Assembly: GCA_014381385.1 (NCBI GenBank)
Contig: JACNLR010000025.1
Span: forward strand, 1-8,020
Source: Planctomycetota bacterium
Lineage (GTDB): Bacteria > Planctomycetota > Phycisphaerae > Phycisphaerales > SM1A02
Reading direction: 5' to 3'
DNA: 8,020 bases
Positions 1 through 6,655 of this stretch are shown one piece after another (the stretch's first letter is position 1; the number at the start of each line of letters is the position of its first letter). The notes under the pieces are model-generated. The model saw only the letters and a program-made list of their open reading frames with translations. It had not been told where the DNA came from and ran no database searches. Position numbers and translations under genes: made by a program.

Positions 1-1413
1 GGTTTGTAAAACCGCTTCATGTTGTTCAGCTGTACGTTTTGCTTCTGCAATCCGCTGGGTTGTTTCTTCGTGGCTTGCTTGAAGCGATTCAAGTTCCGAT
101 TCTGCAGTCTTTTTGTTAGTAGCAGAGCGATTTTGTTGCTCTATTTGGCTATCGAGGCGTTCTTTTGCTGATTGGGCTTCGGCGAGGAGTTGCGCATGTT
201 TACTATTTCGCTCTTCAAGTTCGTCTTGGATATTTGAGAGAAGGCTCTGTAAATTGACAACTTTTTGTTGGAACACGGCGTGTTCGCTTGCAATATTTTC
301 TACGTGGCGATCGATTTCTTCGAGCCGCTTCGCAGATGCCGTAATCTGCTCTGTTGCGCCTTCTCGCTGTCCTGCGAGCGCCTCTTCTCTGGTTTGAATC
401 TCACTGAGGCGTGAACGATCGTCATCGATTTGTTGCTTTGACTCCTGAATCGATCGATCCATCATTTCAATTCGCTGCTGGGAGTGTCGAATTGTTGACT
501 CATGTTCGGTTGATTTTTGGATGAGAGTTTGGTGATTTGCTTGGAGGGAATGCCTATCTATTTCAGCCTGTTGCTTTGTATCTTCTAGTTGTATAACTTT
601 TGCAGCAATCTGTTGGCGTTCTTGTTCAAGCGAAGTAAGTTGGCTTGTCAATCCATGAAGTTGAGTGTGAAGTTCGTGGAATTGATCAAGAACAACATGC
701 TTACGGATTGAACGGAGACGCTTGTCAAGGTCAGTGAATTTCCGTGCTTTCTCTGCTTGATTACGAACGGTCTTTAATCGCCGTTGCGTTGAAGCGAGCT
801 GTTCGCGAACGCGAACCAAATTTACTTCGGAACGTTCAAGTTTACGCTCAGCTTCCGTTCGGCGAGATTTAAATCTAGCAACACCAGCGGCTTCTTCAAG
901 AATGCCACGTCGCTCAGCAGGGTTTGCTTGTAACATCGCTGCAACGCGACCCTGTTCTATAATCGAATAGGCATTTGTGCCAATGCCTGTATCAAGAAAG
1001 AGTTCTCTAATATCTTTTAGTCGTACTTTATTCCCGTTAATCAAATACTCACTGCGCCCGTCGCGATAGAGTCGTCTTGTTACACCAACTTCGTCGGTAT
1101 CAACTGTGAGAAAGCGGCGATGACTAGGTTGTTTTGCATTTGCATTCGTTACAGGATTATCAAAAGTTAATGTAACAGCAGCGGCGCCAAGTGGTTTGCG
1201 AACGGCAGATCCTGCAAAGATAACATCGAGCATCGCTTCGCCGCGAAGGCTCTTTGCTGAGCGTTCACCTAATACCCACTTAATCGCATCGACTACGTTT
1301 GATTTGCCACAACCATTTGGACCAACAATCCCAATAATAGGGGAGTCGAATTCAAACACTGTTGCGTCCGCAAAGGACTTGAAGCCAGCAATTGTAATTT
1401 TAGATAACCGCAT
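1..1413 (-). CDS. smc: Chromosome segregation ATPase SMC, N-terminal part (3' end outside window)
   Basis: SMC proteins are ATPases that compact and help segregate the chromosome; two subunits form a ring that works with ScpA and ScpB in the cytoplasm. The 471 codons here open with the typical beta strand (MRLSKITIAGFKSF). Walker A follows at residues 31-38 (GPNGCGKS), then the conserved DAIKWVLGE at 42-50, the LRG segment near 56-58, and the Q-loop glutamine at 154 (IIEQGR). ILEEAAG leads into the first arm of the coiled coil. From about residue 175 to the window edge the sequence is rich in Glu, Gln, Lys, Arg and Leu, as expected for a long antiparallel coiled coil. The hinge, second arm and C-terminal signature/Walker B half lie beyond position 1. 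The ATG at 1411-1413 is chosen because it begins the conserved first strand and has AGGAGG 11 nt upstream. Identification is near certain; the full length (usually about 1,150-1,200 aa) cannot be seen. Confidence 0.97.
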   Translation of the reverse strand, partial: MRLSKITIAGFKSFADATVFEFDSPIIGIVGPNGCGKSNVVDAIKWVLGERSAKSLRGEAMLDVIFAGSAVRKPLGAAAVTLTFDNPVTNANAKQPSHRRFLTVDTDEVGVTRRLYRDGRSEYLINGNKVRLKDIRELFLDTGIGTNAYSIIEQGRVAAMLQANPAERRGILEEAAGVARFKSRRTEAERKLERSEVNLVRVREQLASTQRRLKTVRNQAEKARKFTDLDKRLRSIRKHVVLDQFHELHTQLHGLTSQLTSLEQERQQIAAKVIQLEDTKQQAEIDRHSLQANHQTLIQKSTEHESTIRHSQQRIEMMDRSIQESKQQIDDDRSRLSEIQTREEALAGQREGATEQITASAKRLEEIDRHVENIASEHAVFQQKVVNLQSLLSNIQDELEERNSKHAQLLAEAQSAKERLDSQIEQQNRSATNKKTAESELESLQASHEETTQRIAEAKRTAEQHEAVLQT

Positions 1414-1424
1414 ATAAAAGAAGA

Positions 1425-1430
1425 CCTCCT
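1425..1430 (-). promoter_or_regulatory. Strong Shine-Dalgarno of smc
   Basis: Read on the minus strand this is AGGAGG, a full match to the consensus, 11 nt before the smc ATG. It fixes the start codon. It is the best ribosome binding site in the window; the flgI-like gene and the serine protease have only weak purine stretches. Confidence 0.8.
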
Positions 1431-1470
1431 GTCTAGTGCTATGGCTTCGTCCTGAAACCAACCCCCCAAT

Positions 1471-1508
1471 GGGCATCTTGCCCTGCGAGGAACCCGTATT
1501 TAAGGGTT
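1471..1508 (-). other. Two short hairpins in the smc leader
   Basis: On the minus strand an AACCC/GGGTT inverted repeat (8-nt loop, 1491-1508) is followed by GGGCA-AGA-TGCCC (5-bp stem, 3-nt loop, 1471-1483), and then by a run of six G and GGTT. The AACCC arm could pair either with the nearby GGGTT or with the later GGGGTT, so alternative folds are possible. No U-tract follows either stem, so they do not look like classical intrinsic terminators. No known riboswitch family was recognised. The stems are short and may be chance. Confidence 0.3.
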
Positions 1509-1518
1509 TACACTGTTT

Positions 1519-1547
1519 ATAGTAACGAAAAAATAGCAATTCCCCAA
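1519..1547 (-). promoter_or_regulatory. Candidate sigma-70-type promoter for smc
   Basis: On the minus strand TTGGGG (1542-1547) and TACTAT (1519-1524) are separated by exactly 17 bp. The -10-like element matches four of six consensus positions, the -35-like element only three. It would give a leader of about 100 nt containing the two small hairpins. The 179-bp gap between the flgI-like stop and smc makes a separate promoter plausible. A run of seven T on the minus strand just after the flgI-like stop (about 1581-1587) could weakly end upstream transcription, but no convincing stem precedes it. Assigned by pattern alone. Confidence 0.25.
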
Positions 1548-1592
1548 GCCAAAACCTATGGGATAATTGCATTAGAGGACAAAAAAACAACT

Positions 1593-3464
1593 TTAGGAGA
1601 GTGGAACTTCCTCATCTTGGGAAATTTGGGGCTGATCGATGAATCTTGGGGCATCTTCTTTTTCAGTTTCAGGCTCAAAATCGGGTCTAGGAACAAAAGA
1701 CGATTCCGTTGTAAGTCGTTTGATTGCTGCAAGGAGGCGATCTTGTTCAACTTTGAAATCAGCGTCAATATAGTGTTGGCGCCAAATGGTATGGAGTGCT
1801 CCAATTGTTCTGCTGTAACTCAAGTTTAGTCCTGGCGCTGGTTCTTCTGGTGTTGATTCATGTGCGAGGAACATCGTGAAGGTTGGGAGATCTGCTGTAA
1901 TGTGCTGAAGTGTCGTCGTTCCCTTGTCTGTGTCTTGGTACCGAACGAGGAGTTCGCCAGAATCATCGTCTACATCTTTAATCAGAAGATTATTCTCCCA
2001 CGCTTGTAAAGTGAGTGGGCGGGAAATTTCAACGTCACCAGCGAGTATGATTTTAGGATAGCCAGTTTGCGTAACGTAAATCAAGTTGTAGTCTGAAGGG
2101 ACATGGATCAAGTCAAACTTGTCAGGGATGGAATACTTTTTAATGGAGATATCATTCCGCTTGACAAGTGCCTCAGCAACTCGGAGTCGAATTTCAAGGT
2201 CCGTGTCGTTTAGGAGTGGGCGTAAGCCCTCTTCAATTCGATAATCTACTGGCATTGATTCGAGAAGTTCAATGGCGTCGAGCCTGCCGCCCAGCGCTGT
2301 TTTTGAAGTTGCCTCTTCAAGTAAGAACGGAATTACAAGAGGATCTTCAAGCCCACCGCCCGCACGCAGCGCGGCGATTCTAGGGAGGCTTTCTGTGTGT
2401 TCGTAGAGAGGGCGGATAACACTCAATACGCGAGGTCCAATTGCTCTCCATCTCCAAGCTGCAGCGTCTGCATTTCTTGGGCTTGGGTCAGCGAGAAGCA
2501 GCCGCTTCACTGACATTGCAATGCCTTCTGGGTTTTGTGAGCGCATAGTAATATGTGTCATTATTTCCATGAAGGTAGGGACGTCATCTTTCCACGATGG
2601 AGGCACACGAATGTCAATCATTTCGCTGCTCATACCATGTGCAGTTGGTCCATCTTGTCCTTGTTCTTCTGGAAATATTCTGTTGATTGAAGATTGAATC
2701 AGCGAAGCACGTGCGTGGCTTGGCTCGAATAAAACGAGCCGCATTGTCATATTGTGCAATACCTCTCCACCCTTGAGGATTCGACCCGAAGTACGGTGAA
2801 CGGAGTCGGAATTGATCGCGTTAGGCTCAGCAAAGGGATTGATAAAAACGGGACCAGATGCAGCCGCTACTTCTCTTGCTTGTGACCTGCCTGTTGTGAG
2901 TTCGCCTTGGCGAAGAAGGGTGGGTAACAACATACCGCCCTCTAAACTTGTTGTTGAACTGCTTGGTTCTGCGTACACATGAACATCAAAGACCGTCCCT
3001 CTTAAGGAAGGGTGGTCTTCGCGCATATTTGAACGGGATGGTTTTCTACCAGAAGCAGCTTGTGGAATCGCAGCTTCGACAATAACTACAGCAGTTTCGT
3101 TCGAATTGAGCAGTGCATCTGGTTTGATATGTCCCCAGCCACGTGTTGATTCGCCGAGACCTCGTTTTGCTAAATCGGCGACCATATGTGCGCGCACTTG
3201 CGGAGGTATCTCGCTTGAACCTGTTCCATCTAAACCTACTACAAGACCATAGCCTGCTGCGATTATTGGCTCGTATTGTGTGCTGTATGAGTCGGCATAT
3301 CCCATTAATGCGACATGTTGCTTGATAGTTCCTCGAAGCATGTTTGGCACTTCGCCATTAAACGAGATTTTCGACCGAACAGGTCGTGGTTTTTTGTCTG
3401 CGCGTTCAATACTCGAACAGCTCGTAAGAATGCAGAGTGATAGCAGATAGATACAAATTCGCAT
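1593..3464 (-). CDS. FlgI-like (flagellar P-ring family) lipoprotein with extended C-terminal region
   Basis: FlgI forms the periplasmic P-ring bushing around the flagellar rod. The hallmark GYGLVVGLDGTGSS is at residues 71-84. Further FlgI-like segments follow: an AVVIVEAAIP strand near 125-134, a strand plus TSLEGGMLLPT at 157-182, a helix ARASLIQSSINRIF at 251-264, and IDIRVPPSWKDDVPTFMEIM at 283-302. The N-terminus is a lipoprotein signal with lipobox LTSC (Cys16), whereas ordinary FlgI has a cleavable Sec signal. At 623 aa it is far longer than the usual 350-380 aa. Residues about 354-437 read like helical, HEAT-type repeats, and about 440-623 is a part I do not recognise with an acidic, Pro-rich tail. 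The ATG is the only in-frame start after the upstream TGA (3501-3503); no strong Shine-Dalgarno precedes it. It lies 55 bp after the serine protease and may be co-transcribed. FlgI homology is good; a true P-ring role is inferred. No other flagellar gene is in view. Confidence 0.8.
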   Translation of the reverse strand: MRICIYLLSLCILTSCSSIERADKKPRPVRSKISFNGEVPNMLRGTIKQHVALMGYADSYSTQYEPIIAAGYGLVVGLDGTGSSEIPPQVRAHMVADLAKRGLGESTRGWGHIKPDALLNSNETAVVIVEAAIPQAASGRKPSRSNMREDHPSLRGTVFDVHVYAEPSSSTTSLEGGMLLPTLLRQGELTTGRSQAREVAAASGPVFINPFAEPNAINSDSVHRTSGRILKGGEVLHNMTMRLVLFEPSHARASLIQSSINRIFPEEQGQDGPTAHGMSSEMIDIRVPPSWKDDVPTFMEIMTHITMRSQNPEGIAMSVKRLLLADPSPRNADAAAWRWRAIGPRVLSVIRPLYEHTESLPRIAALRAGGGLEDPLVIPFLLEEATSKTALGGRLDAIELLESMPVDYRIEEGLRPLLNDTDLEIRLRVAEALVKRNDISIKKYSIPDKFDLIHVPSDYNLIYVTQTGYPKIILAGDVEISRPLTLQAWENNLLIKDVDDDSGELLVRYQDTDKGTTTLQHITADLPTFTMFLAHESTPEEPAPGLNLSYSRTIGALHTIWRQHYIDADFKVEQDRLLAAIKRLTTESSFVPRPDFEPETEKEDAPRFIDQPQISQDEEVPLS

Positions 3465-3496
3465 CTTGCCATTGTACCCGCTCTCACGGTCTTGAT

Positions 3497-3536
3497 TTAA
3501 TCAACCTCGGGTTAATTAATCAGGGGCAGGTGCCCC
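3497..3536 (-). terminator. Tandem hairpins at the end of the serine protease gene (terminator-like, no U-tract)
   Basis: Two inverted repeats follow each other on the minus-strand transcript. The first, 3523-3536, is GGGGC-ACCT-GCCCC and lies in the last codons of the protease. The second, 3497-3519, starts right after its TGA stop: TTAATTAACC, loop CGA, GGTTGATTAA. As minus-strand RNA its ten pairs are complete with one G-U wobble; the plus-strand RNA would have a C-A mismatch instead. That asymmetry favours a role in the protease/flgI transcript. No U-run follows, so 3'-end stabilisation or partial termination is as likely as true termination. The flgI-like ATG is only 33 nt further on. 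Confidence 0.45.
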
Positions 3537-5811
3537 AAACATCGACGATTGCGAGCAAGTCTAGCACGTTGACGATTCCGTCGCCGTTCACATCTGCATA
3601 TCCATCGGAGCCCCATTGGTCGATGACCAACAGGAGATCTGCAACACCTACAACGCCATCCTTATCAATGTCCGCTATGTAACAAGCAGGAGGTTGACCG
3701 CAGTACGTCCGAGTAATTTGAACATTGTCTAGAGCTGCTTCAACGATGGAAGGACCATCCTCGTCACCACACGTGAACAAGAGATAAATATCGACGATTC
3801 CGGTTTCATTAATTATCTCTGTCATATCAAATTCAACATACCGCCATCCGCCCTCAACGTCATCACCCATTGGACCGACGACTTCGACAGGTGACCAATT
3901 GCTTCCACCATCGATGGAAACGTCGACGGTCATGATATCTTCGTATGCATTGGTACCTCCGCAATTGCTACCGTTGCTAAACCAACGGTAATAACTCAAG
4001 ACGGGGTTTTCGCTCATATCAAGTTGAATGGAAGGGGAGTAGAGCATGGTCGTACCGTTATCAATATCTTCATGGTAATTGTTGCCGGTTAGAAAACACA
4101 TGCCCGAGCCACCAAAAGCAGTTGCGGGTTCGCAAAAATCACCAGTCCCTGAAGGAACTACTCTATCCCAGTTGCCATATTCTGCACCAGCGATAGGCAG
4201 CCACCCCATGTTCAATTGAAAGTTGTCGTAAAAGACATCTTCTCTACCTGAGTAGGCTGATGCTACCCACGGATTTTCTGGTGCATTTATGGGGCTTGCA
4301 AATTCGTCCCCATCTTGTGTCATAAACGTGATATACCACTCCACGGTGGCTCCACAGTCTAGGTAAGGGAACACTGCTCCGTAATCAGAAGCGTTTGCAG
4401 GAAGAAGCGGAGTTTCCATCCAATCACCATCCCCAACTTTCCAATGTAAAGTTCCAGAGTTTTCAACGGGCTCTGATGATCCAGCCATAACGTTAATTGG
4501 AACGGACGTACCACCGTACGGATCAAGAAAGTCAGGTATACCAGAGGGATAATAGATAAGTAGAGGCGGGTTGCATGAAAGGATGTCGCACTCTGTATCA
4601 TCACCTTGGTAGACTCCACCCATGGAAAGGCAGTTATCTTCCGATGAAATGCTGCATACAACGCCAGAGCAACAAGCGCCTGTTTCAATCGGAATGCAAA
4701 CGCCAAGTGGGTTTGCAAGAGCATTTTGTAAACCAGTGTTGTTCATGCCACATCCCCAGTTGTTTCCACCACCAGATGTGCAGCCTGCATTTGTGTGAAT
4801 ACCAATCGCTTCGCCTGTTGCAAGATTAAGAACTGGCGAGCCACTGTTGCCACCACTCGTATCGGTGGCGTATCCGATTGCAGTACCACTACGAACCATA
4901 TACGGTCCAATATGTATTTTTTGCACACCATTCCACGTTGGGCTAACTGGGTTTGAAACAGTTCCATAGCCAGTAATGTCAATCTCTTGGTTCGAGACGC
5001 TTGGCGGCATGCTTGTTATGTAATATTCACCGCCTTGTGCTTGAAAATGCGTGAGCCCAGTTTCCGTATTTGGAAAACAGCCAAAGTAACCCCAGTCGTC
5101 GCCGATACCGCTGTATCCGTGTTGGAAGGATGTAGCATCCGTTGCATATTGATCTTCAGGTCCGGGGTGCATGTATGCGCCCGACGAAGAACTAAGAGGT
5201 ACATTGAACTCAACTGTGTTAATGTCGAAGTACCCGTTTGTAGAACAGTGACCTGCGGTGAGAAATTGATGATTTGCGTCATCGATTATCCATGCAGTAC
5301 AGCCAATTGGCATCGCTCGAGCGCAACGTGCGACATCGCTTAACTCGCGATCGTCGGTAGGACCACATATAGATCGTTCATCCCCTGTATTGTATAAATA
5401 CGCAACGGAGGTAATTGACACATTTGCTTTTGGTGTATTTGGTTCCGCGACGAGTTCAACAACGACCATCGATCCATTGAACCAAGCACTTTTGTTTTGC
5501 CATTGCTGTAGTGTTTCAGCTCGATGGTGTTGCACGGCTCCGTCTAAGATAGAGGTCAATCGTAACATCGTTCCAGTTGGCAAAGATGTTTCACCGAACT
5601 GAATTTGCATCGAGTCAGCGCCATCGAAGGCGACAAGATGTCGAAAGATGGTGCTATCCTTTTTAGATCTGTTTTGGACCGTGCCGCTCGTCACTCGGAA
5701 GGGGACAATTTCCTGTGAAATCGCAGGGGCTTGGCAAGTTGCTTGGCTTGAAAACAGAGTGCTCGTAGTAATACTTGCAAAAAATAAAAGTGCTATGGAT
5801 ATGCGATGCAT
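3520..5811 (-). CDS. Secreted trypsin-like serine protease with accessory modules and C-terminal dockerin-like domain
   Basis: An exported 763-aa multidomain endopeptidase. Residues 1 to about 28 form a Sec signal peptide (MHRIS followed by a hydrophobic stretch). A linker region without a recognised family runs to about 145. The chymotrypsin-fold domain spans about 145-375: LTAGHC gives His188, GDDWGY gives the likely Asp239, GNSGSP gives Ser323. Cys171 and Cys189 sit where the conserved disulfide next to the histidine is expected. Residues 378-413 hold a Cys-rich GACC motif. Residues 417-522 form a beta-rich module also found in the divergent metalloprotease. About 523-704 looks like a jelly-roll (MAM-like) domain ending with VEAALDNVQI. 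Residues 714-763 are a dockerin-like pair of calcium loops (D714-D716-D718 with D725; D740-N742-D744 with D751) ending WGTCP. The fold resembles the V8/glutamyl-endopeptidase branch, but specificity cannot be read from sequence. Its Shine-Dalgarno is weak. The product is probably extracellular or surface-bound. Confidence 0.94.
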   Translation of the reverse strand: MHRISIALLFFASITTSTLFSSQATCQAPAISQEIVPFRVTSGTVQNRSKKDSTIFRHLVAFDGADSMQIQFGETSLPTGTMLRLTSILDGAVQHHRAETLQQWQNKSAWFNGSMVVVELVAEPNTPKANVSITSVAYLYNTGDERSICGPTDDRELSDVARCARAMPIGCTAWIIDDANHQFLTAGHCSTNGYFDINTVEFNVPLSSSSGAYMHPGPEDQYATDATSFQHGYSGIGDDWGYFGCFPNTETGLTHFQAQGGEYYITSMPPSVSNQEIDITGYGTVSNPVSPTWNGVQKIHIGPYMVRSGTAIGYATDTSGGNSGSPVLNLATGEAIGIHTNAGCTSGGGNNWGCGMNNTGLQNALANPLGVCIPIETGACCSGVVCSISSEDNCLSMGGVYQGDDTECDILSCNPPLLIYYPSGIPDFLDPYGGTSVPINVMAGSSEPVENSGTLHWKVGDGDWMETPLLPANASDYGAVFPYLDCGATVEWYITFMTQDGDEFASPINAPENPWVASAYSGREDVFYDNFQLNMGWLPIAGAEYGNWDRVVPSGTGDFCEPATAFGGSGMCFLTGNNYHEDIDNGTTMLYSPSIQLDMSENPVLSYYRWFSNGSNCGGTNAYEDIMTVDVSIDGGSNWSPVEVVGPMGDDVEGGWRYVEFDMTEIINETGIVDIYLLFTCGDEDGPSIVEAALDNVQITRTYCGQPPACYIADIDKDGVVGVADLLLVIDQWGSDGYADVNGDGIVNVLDLLAIVDVWGTCP
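4246..4563 (-). repeat. Shared 106-residue accessory module, copy in the serine protease
   Basis: Encodes residues 417-522. It aligns without a gap to the last 106 codons of the plus-strand metalloprotease frame (7703-8020), with 58 identical positions counted by eye. Conserved landmarks are DPYGGT, EP..SG.LH, SDY.AVFPYL.CG and NAP.N.W. It lies between the Cys-rich motif and the jelly-roll domain. I do not recognise a named family; the predicted strand-rich pattern suggests an Ig- or Fn3-like accessory fold. Confidence 0.85.
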
Positions 5812-5847
5812 TGTAGGGGGCCCTTTCTTGTAAACCTCTTGGTATTG

Positions 5848-5876
5848 ATAGTATGCAGATATTCAGCGAAATGCAA
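5848..5876 (-). promoter_or_regulatory. Candidate sigma-70-type promoter for the serine protease
   Basis: On the minus strand TTGCAT (5871-5876) and TACTAT (5848-5853) are spaced by exactly 17 bp, the optimal distance. The -10-like hexamer is identical to the one proposed for smc. Transcription would start about 30 nt before the ATG. The -35 match is only three of six, so the call is tentative. Confidence 0.35.
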
Positions 5877-5989
5877 ATAAAGATGCGTATTTTGACTCTA
5901 AAACAACTTTTTAAAGATTTTTAGTTGCAAAATCTCTCGTTTCTGTCATCATTAATCCCAATAGAGAGTTGAAAACCAATTTCCACAAC

Positions 5990-5994
5990 GAGGA
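5990..5994 (+). promoter_or_regulatory. Shine-Dalgarno of the metalloprotease gene
   Basis: GAGGA ends 10 nt before the ATG at 6005, a normal spacing. It supports that ATG as the start of the signal peptide-bearing frame, so initiation signals of the gene look intact despite the internal TAG. Confidence 0.6.
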
Positions 5995-6004
5995 TTAGAA
6001 AGAT

Positions 6005-6655
6005 ATGCAGTACAACAACATTTTGACGGCGATTGCTTTGCCCATCATTTTTGGAGCAAATGCCCTTGGCGAGAGTCCTTTGATGGAACAAATGCGACAG
6101 GAATTCCCCCAGTTACGGACGATGGAGCAAATGGGGAAACCATACAAAATTGTGCACAAGCAATTAGCAACTGGTAGAACACCTATTGCAAGTGCTGAAA
6201 ACTTTATTGAAACATTTTCCGCTGCATTAGAAGTTGATGCAAAAGAATTTGTACAACGAGGTCCGTTTGAAGATCGACACGTTGAACAAGATATTATGTA
6301 TATCCCAGAAACGGGAGAACATAAATTTACGGGTGTGTATTACATGCAAACCGCAGATGGCTTGCCAGTCTATGGTTCTCGCCTTATGGTGCTTGTACGA
6401 AACATTAAGCATTTTCCAGCAGTGAGTGCAACGACTGATTTACGGGATGTGGTTGGTTTTATAGCTCCAAAACGGTTAGTTGCGAGCGAAGCGGTTGCTT
6501 TGATGGCTGCAGCGACGCACCTTGGTCGTGGAGCAACAGTCACGCAGCCTGAAATTATGGTGTTTGCTGGGACCGAGCACGCAGCGCATGAACCAACAGC
6601 AGCCCTTGTGTTTGAAGCAAGTGTGGGCGGTCCTTGGGACATGACTACCTATTAG
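6005..6655 (+). CDS. N-terminal propeptide part of a secreted zinc metalloprotease, ending at an in-frame TAG
   Basis: These 216 codons encode an export signal and most of an inhibitory propeptide, but no catalytic domain. Residues 1 to about 20 are hydrophobic (ILTAIALPIIFGANA) with a possible AxA-type cleavage site after Ala20; the n-region lacks Lys or Arg, which is atypical. About 45-150 resembles the FTP propeptide of thermolysin- and fungalysin-type proteases, with the typical GLPVYGSRL at 119-127. A PepSY-like segment begins near 160 and is cut by TAG at codon 217. Reading on in the same frame resumes the family pattern at once (YVELVVDAQSGEVLHE), so this piece and the next one are a single ancestral gene. 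In these families the propeptide keeps the enzyme inactive and helps it fold, so the fragment alone would have no protease activity. The ATG has a Shine-Dalgarno-like GAGGA 10 nt upstream. Confidence 0.85.
   Translation: MQYNNILTAIALPIIFGANALGESPLMEQMRQEFPQLRTMEQMGKPYKIVHKQLATGRTPIASAENFIETFSAALEVDAKEFVQRGPFEDRHVEQDIMYIPETGEHKFTGVYYMQTADGLPVYGSRLMVLVRNIKHFPAVSATTDLRDVVGFIAPKRLVASEAVALMAAATHLGRGATVTQPEIMVFAGTEHAAHEPTAALVFEASVGGPWDMTTY
6653..6655 (+). other. In-frame amber codon splitting the metalloprotease gene
   Basis: TAG at codon 217 lies between Tyr216 and Tyr218 in a PepSY-like strand. There is no frame change: the identical frame continues open for 455 codons. One base change from CAG, TGG, TAT/TAC, AAG or GAG would produce it. 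The two complete genes in the window end in TAA and TGA, and no other in-frame TAG occurs in the coding sequence here. Confidence 0.9.

Larger units (their letters stand above)
5812..6004. promoter_or_regulatory. Divergent intergenic region between the two protease genes
   Basis: This 193-bp AT-rich stretch separates two oppositely oriented start codons and must contain control sequences for both, unless either gene is transcribed from elsewhere. On the plus strand TTGACT at 5892-5897 is a fair -35 match, but the sequence 17 bp later (AGATTT) is a poor -10. The minus-strand candidate is listed separately. A GGGGGCCC block at 5816-5823 lies next to the serine protease start. No clear repeated operator was found. 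Confidence 0.45.

Noticed and set aside
113..397. Plus-strand open frame of 94 codons opposite smc
   Set aside because: It lies wholly antisense to the smc coiled-coil codons, has a low-complexity Ser/Cys/Arg-rich translation and no Shine-Dalgarno; it is a shadow frame.
446..460. GATCGATCGATC-type tandem in smc
   Set aside because: Short palindromic run within conserved coding sequence (Asp/Arg/Ser codons of the coiled coil); no flanking repeats or element boundaries.
1581..1592. Rho-independent terminator after the flgI-like gene
   Set aside because: A run of seven T is present on the minus strand, but no stable stem of adequate length precedes it.
4359..4724. Second minus-strand frame of 121 codons inside the serine protease gene
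   Set aside because: Same strand, different frame, fully embedded in the module-encoding part of the protease; no motif and no start signal of note.
6653..6655. Pyrrolysine or whole-genome amber reassignment as explanation of the TAG
   Set aside because: No other in-frame TAG occurs in the window and no PYLIS-like structure or pyl gene was seen; a single event fits mutation, error or local read-through better.
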